DNA of 64,000 nt from Mycobacterium dioxanotrophicus (GTDB lineage Bacteria; Actinomycetota; Actinomycetes; Mycobacteriales; Mycobacteriaceae). The notes under the pieces are model-generated. The model was not told the DNA's origin. It searched no databases and was given only the letters and a program-made list of their open reading frames with translations. The stretch spans positions 310,001 to 374,000 of the forward strand of contig NZ_CP020809.1 of assembly GCF_002157835.1 (NCBI RefSeq). Direction: 5' to 3'. A program made the position numbers and the translations under genes. Numbering within the stretch: position 1 is the first letter of the stretch; each line of letters starts with the position of its first letter. Below, piece by piece: positions 62,094-64,000 of the stretch.

Positions 62094-62753
62094 CTATACG
62101 CGGCAGCTGATCTCCATGCTGTCGCTGTCGCGGGCGAGGAAGTTCACGCTGACGTAACCGTTGTCATTGTCGCGGACGTAGTCGAGGTACGGCTGGGTGT
62201 CTGCCATCGACGTGTTGTCCGCGACCAGCAACGCGCCCGTCGTGAGCTGTGGCTCAAGCAGTTTGACGACCGGCAGGTACAGCTCCTTCCAGCCGTCGAG
62301 CAGAACCAGCCCGATCTCGCCCTCGACGGTCTTGAGGGTTTCCAGGGCGTCACCGGCCAGCACTGTGATGACGTCGTCCAGTCCCGTCTCGGCGAATGTC
62401 TTGGTGGCGGCCTCGACCTTGGCCGCGCTGAGCTCGGTGGTGAAGACGTGGCCGAAACCGTTGTCGCGCACCGCAGAAGCCAGATGCAGTGCGGACAGCC
62501 CGAACGACATGCCGAACTCGACGACGATGTGCGGCTTGGTGGCCCGCACCAGGGAGTAGAGCAGCCGGCCGGCTTCCGGCGTCACCGGCATGTAGATGTC
62601 GCTGAGGGCGTCGGCGCGTTCCTGTGAGGTCGCACCGGTGAGGTCGGCGAATCGGCCGCCTCTGCCCTCACGCAGTTTGGCGAACTGTTCGTCGGACGCG
62701 GCGTACATGCGGTCCAGGGCCGCGGCGACTGTGACATCGTGGAGGGTAGTCAT
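62094..62753 (-). CDS. class I O-methyltransferase (CmcI/TylF- or COMT-like)
   Basis: 219 residues from ATG 62753. VVEFGMSFGLSALHLASAV (motif I), TTELSAAKVEAATKTFAETGL, GEIGLVLLDGWKELYLPVVKLLEPQL (metal-site aspartate) and LLVADNTSMAD. SAM-dependent, probably Mg2+-dependent. Acceptor unknown. Divergent from the histidine phosphatase (24 bp). Confidence 0.87.
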   Translation of the reverse strand: MTTLHDVTVAAALDRMYAASDEQFAKLREGRGGRFADLTGATSQERADALSDIYMPVTPEAGRLLYSLVRATKPHIVVEFGMSFGLSALHLASAVRDNGFGHVFTTELSAAKVEAATKTFAETGLDDVITVLAGDALETLKTVEGEIGLVLLDGWKELYLPVVKLLEPQLTTGALLVADNTSMADTQPYLDYVRDNDNGYVSVNFLARDSDSMEISCRV

Positions 62754-62777
62754 GCTAACGAAACTACGCCCGATGGG

Positions 62778-63500
62778 ATGTGGATGGTCCGCTCCGTAAC
62801 TGCACGGTTCATGTGCCTCGTGGTCACCGCAGTGTTGGCCGGATGGTGTGTCGTCGTCACCCCGATCGCCGCGGCGGGCGGCTATCGCACCATCACTCTG
62901 ACGTTCGTCCGGCATGCGCAATCCGAGGGCAACGCAACGGGGCTCATCGACACATCGACCCCGGGTCCGGCGCTGACCGAACTCGGCCGCGCCCAGGCCG
63001 TTGCCAGTGCGCAGCGGCTGGCGGGCAACCACTACGACGGCATCTTCGCTTCGACGATGATCCGCACCCAGCAGACCGCCCAACCGATGGCCGACGCCCT
63101 GCACGAACCCGTCACCGTACTGCCCGGGCTGCGGGAGATCGAGGCCGGAGACTACGAAGGCCAACCCGAAGCAGATGCCGTCGGCACCTACTTCGCGGCG
63201 CCGCAGCAGTGGCTGCGCGGCGACCGGTCCGCGCGGATTCCCGGTTCGGTCGACGGCAACGAATTCGATGCGCGGTTCGACGACGCGGTGCAGCAGATCT
63301 ACGACAGCGGTGACGTCGTACCCGTCGTCTACTCGCACGGCGGCGCGATCATGCTGTGGGTCGCGATGAACGTCACCAACTCCGACCCGGGACTGCTGGT
63401 GGCGCATCCGCTGAACAACACGGATTACGTTGTGGTTGCCGGTAATCCGACCAACGGTTGGCGATTGGTCGACTGGAACGGCGTCAAGTCAGCGGCGTGA
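62778..63500 (+). CDS. secreted histidine phosphatase (phosphoglycerate mutase-like)
   Basis: 240 residues from ATG 62778; ATG 62784 equally possible. Signal segment FMCLVVTAVLAGWCVVVTPIAAA, then the catalytic histidine in LTFVRHAQSEGNATG, SAQRLAGNHYDGIFASTMIRTQQTAQ, acid in REIEAGDYEG, second histidine in VVYSHGGAIMLWV. Phosphomonoesterase outside the membrane; substrate unknown. Overlaps the 3' end of the next gene by 17 bp. Confidence 0.9.
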   Translation: MWMVRSVTARFMCLVVTAVLAGWCVVVTPIAAAGGYRTITLTFVRHAQSEGNATGLIDTSTPGPALTELGRAQAVASAQRLAGNHYDGIFASTMIRTQQTAQPMADALHEPVTVLPGLREIEAGDYEGQPEADAVGTYFAAPQQWLRGDRSARIPGSVDGNEFDARFDDAVQQIYDSGDVVPVVYSHGGAIMLWVAMNVTNSDPGLLVAHPLNNTDYVVVAGNPTNGWRLVDWNGVKSAA

Positions 63501-64000
63501 TGCGCTGAATGCCTGTGACCGTGCCCTGGTAGATCGTCCCGCCCGGTGCGGTGGTCCCCGCGGTCTGGATCGGATCCGACGCGGTGGTGGCGCCGATGAG
63601 TTGTTCGGTCAACACAGCGCCGGTGCCGGGATCGACCGCGGCGTAGAAGAACTTGTCGGCGGGCGTGGTGCCCAACTGATCGTTCACCGGGTTGTGCCGC
63701 GTGACGGTCACGATCGTGCCGTCGGCCACCGAGAGCTTCGGCACGGCTGCCGAACGCACCGTGTTGGTCCACGCCACATCGCAACCGGAGTTGTCGGGCC
63801 GGACGTCGACCCGCGTCATGCCTCCGATAAAAGGGGCAGTGGCAGGCACGGCGGGACCGGCATCGTCCGGCACGGCGGGGTAGGGATAGCCGTAGGTGCT
63901 GGCCGCGATCACCGTGCGTCCGGCGCCGATCGGCGAGTTCTCCGAGCCGGGGCCGCCCGACGTGAGCACCGGGGTGGTGCACAGCACCGCGCCGGAGGCC
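63484..64000 (-). CDS. C-terminal part of a probable exported beta-rich protein (gene enters from the right edge)
   Basis: Open frame without a stop or a clear start at 64000, so the N-terminus is outside the window. About 171 residues visible. Beta-strand-rich, with repeated V-T-G/A-T turns (DVAWTNTVRSAAVPKLSVADGTIVTVTRHNP, KFFYAAVDPGTGAVLTEQLIG), suggesting a beta-propeller-like fold. Two cysteines (VLCTTPV, SGCDVAW). Not recognised. Confidence 0.75.
   Translation of the reverse strand, partial: ASGAVLCTTPVLTSGGPGSENSPIGAGRTVIAASTYGYPYPAVPDDAGPAVPATAPFIGGMTRVDVRPDNSGCDVAWTNTVRSAAVPKLSVADGTIVTVTRHNPVNDQLGTTPADKFFYAAVDPGTGAVLTEQLIGATTASDPIQTAGTTAPGGTIYQGTVTGIQRITPLT

Overview
This is a high-GC actinobacterial chromosome segment, almost certainly from a fast-growing Mycobacterium/Mycolicibacterium. 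The support is an irtAB siderophore importer behind an IdeR-like box, an antigen-85-type esterase, cutinases, a 13E12-type DUF222/HNH gene behind a mycobacterial SOS box, many TetR-controlled lipid genes, F420/LLM oxidoreductases, and promoters of TAnnnT form lying 6-9 nt before ATG/GTG, as in mycobacterial leaderless mRNAs. I see no tRNA, rRNA, CRISPR array, IS element or prophage gene.

Layout. 1-9.5 kb: a DUF3516-type DExH helicase (3' part cut by the window edge), a TrkA-N/RCK protein divergent from a K+/H+ antiporter, a cutinase, an LLM flavin monooxygenase coupled to DUF1684, and a large FAD/Fe-S 2-hydroxyacid dehydrogenase. 9.6-14.8 kb: a TetR regulator followed by an unusual cluster. 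It holds two AveC-like membrane proteins, two tiny single-span membrane proteins, a NorD-type VWA protein, a NorQ/CbbQ-type AAA+ ATPase and a further one-span protein, with the same TGACTnnAGTCAGTCAG element in front of both halves. 14.8-24 kb: a second cutinase, a secreted protein, an acyl-CoA dehydrogenase, a type-2 lumazine synthase, a flavin-independent-type MTHFR, an IclR/alcohol-dehydrogenase/NTF2 unit, a GATase and an FAA hydrolase. 24-35 kb: a FadE5-like acyl-CoA dehydrogenase divergent from hrpA, a GGEEF protein, and an operon of antigen-85-like esterase, berberine-bridge oxidase and FAA hydrolase.

35-48 kb: an APC permease, an F420-type LLM enzyme divergent from an NDH-like flavoprotein, an S15/CocE hydrolase, a LysR/SDR pair, DUF4383, an acyl-CoA carboxylase beta subunit, and an overlapping operon of flavohemoprotein, nitrobindin and beta-lactamase-like esterase headed by DosR-like boxes. 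48-54.7 kb: the SOS-box DUF222/HNH gene, a methyltransferase, a LuxR regulator, a GyrA-fragment/GNAT fusion, a secreted Gly/Trp-rich protein and a TetR/crotonase pair. 54.7-59.1 kb: irtA-irtB for ferri-siderophore import and reduction. 59.2-64 kb: an amidohydrolase, an AraC regulator, DUF2127, an O-methyltransferase, a secreted histidine phosphatase and a partial secreted protein.

The strongest candidate for an undescribed system is the TetR-AveC-VWA-AAA+ cluster. By analogy with NorQ/NorD and CbbQ/CbbO, a MoxR-type ATPase and its VWA partner would activate a client, and here the only candidate clients are the AveC-like membrane proteins and their tiny partners, which were skipped by ordinary length cut-offs. 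Several other regulatory sites could be read directly: IdeR, LexA and DosR-like boxes, an IclR-type dyad and TetR-type dyads.
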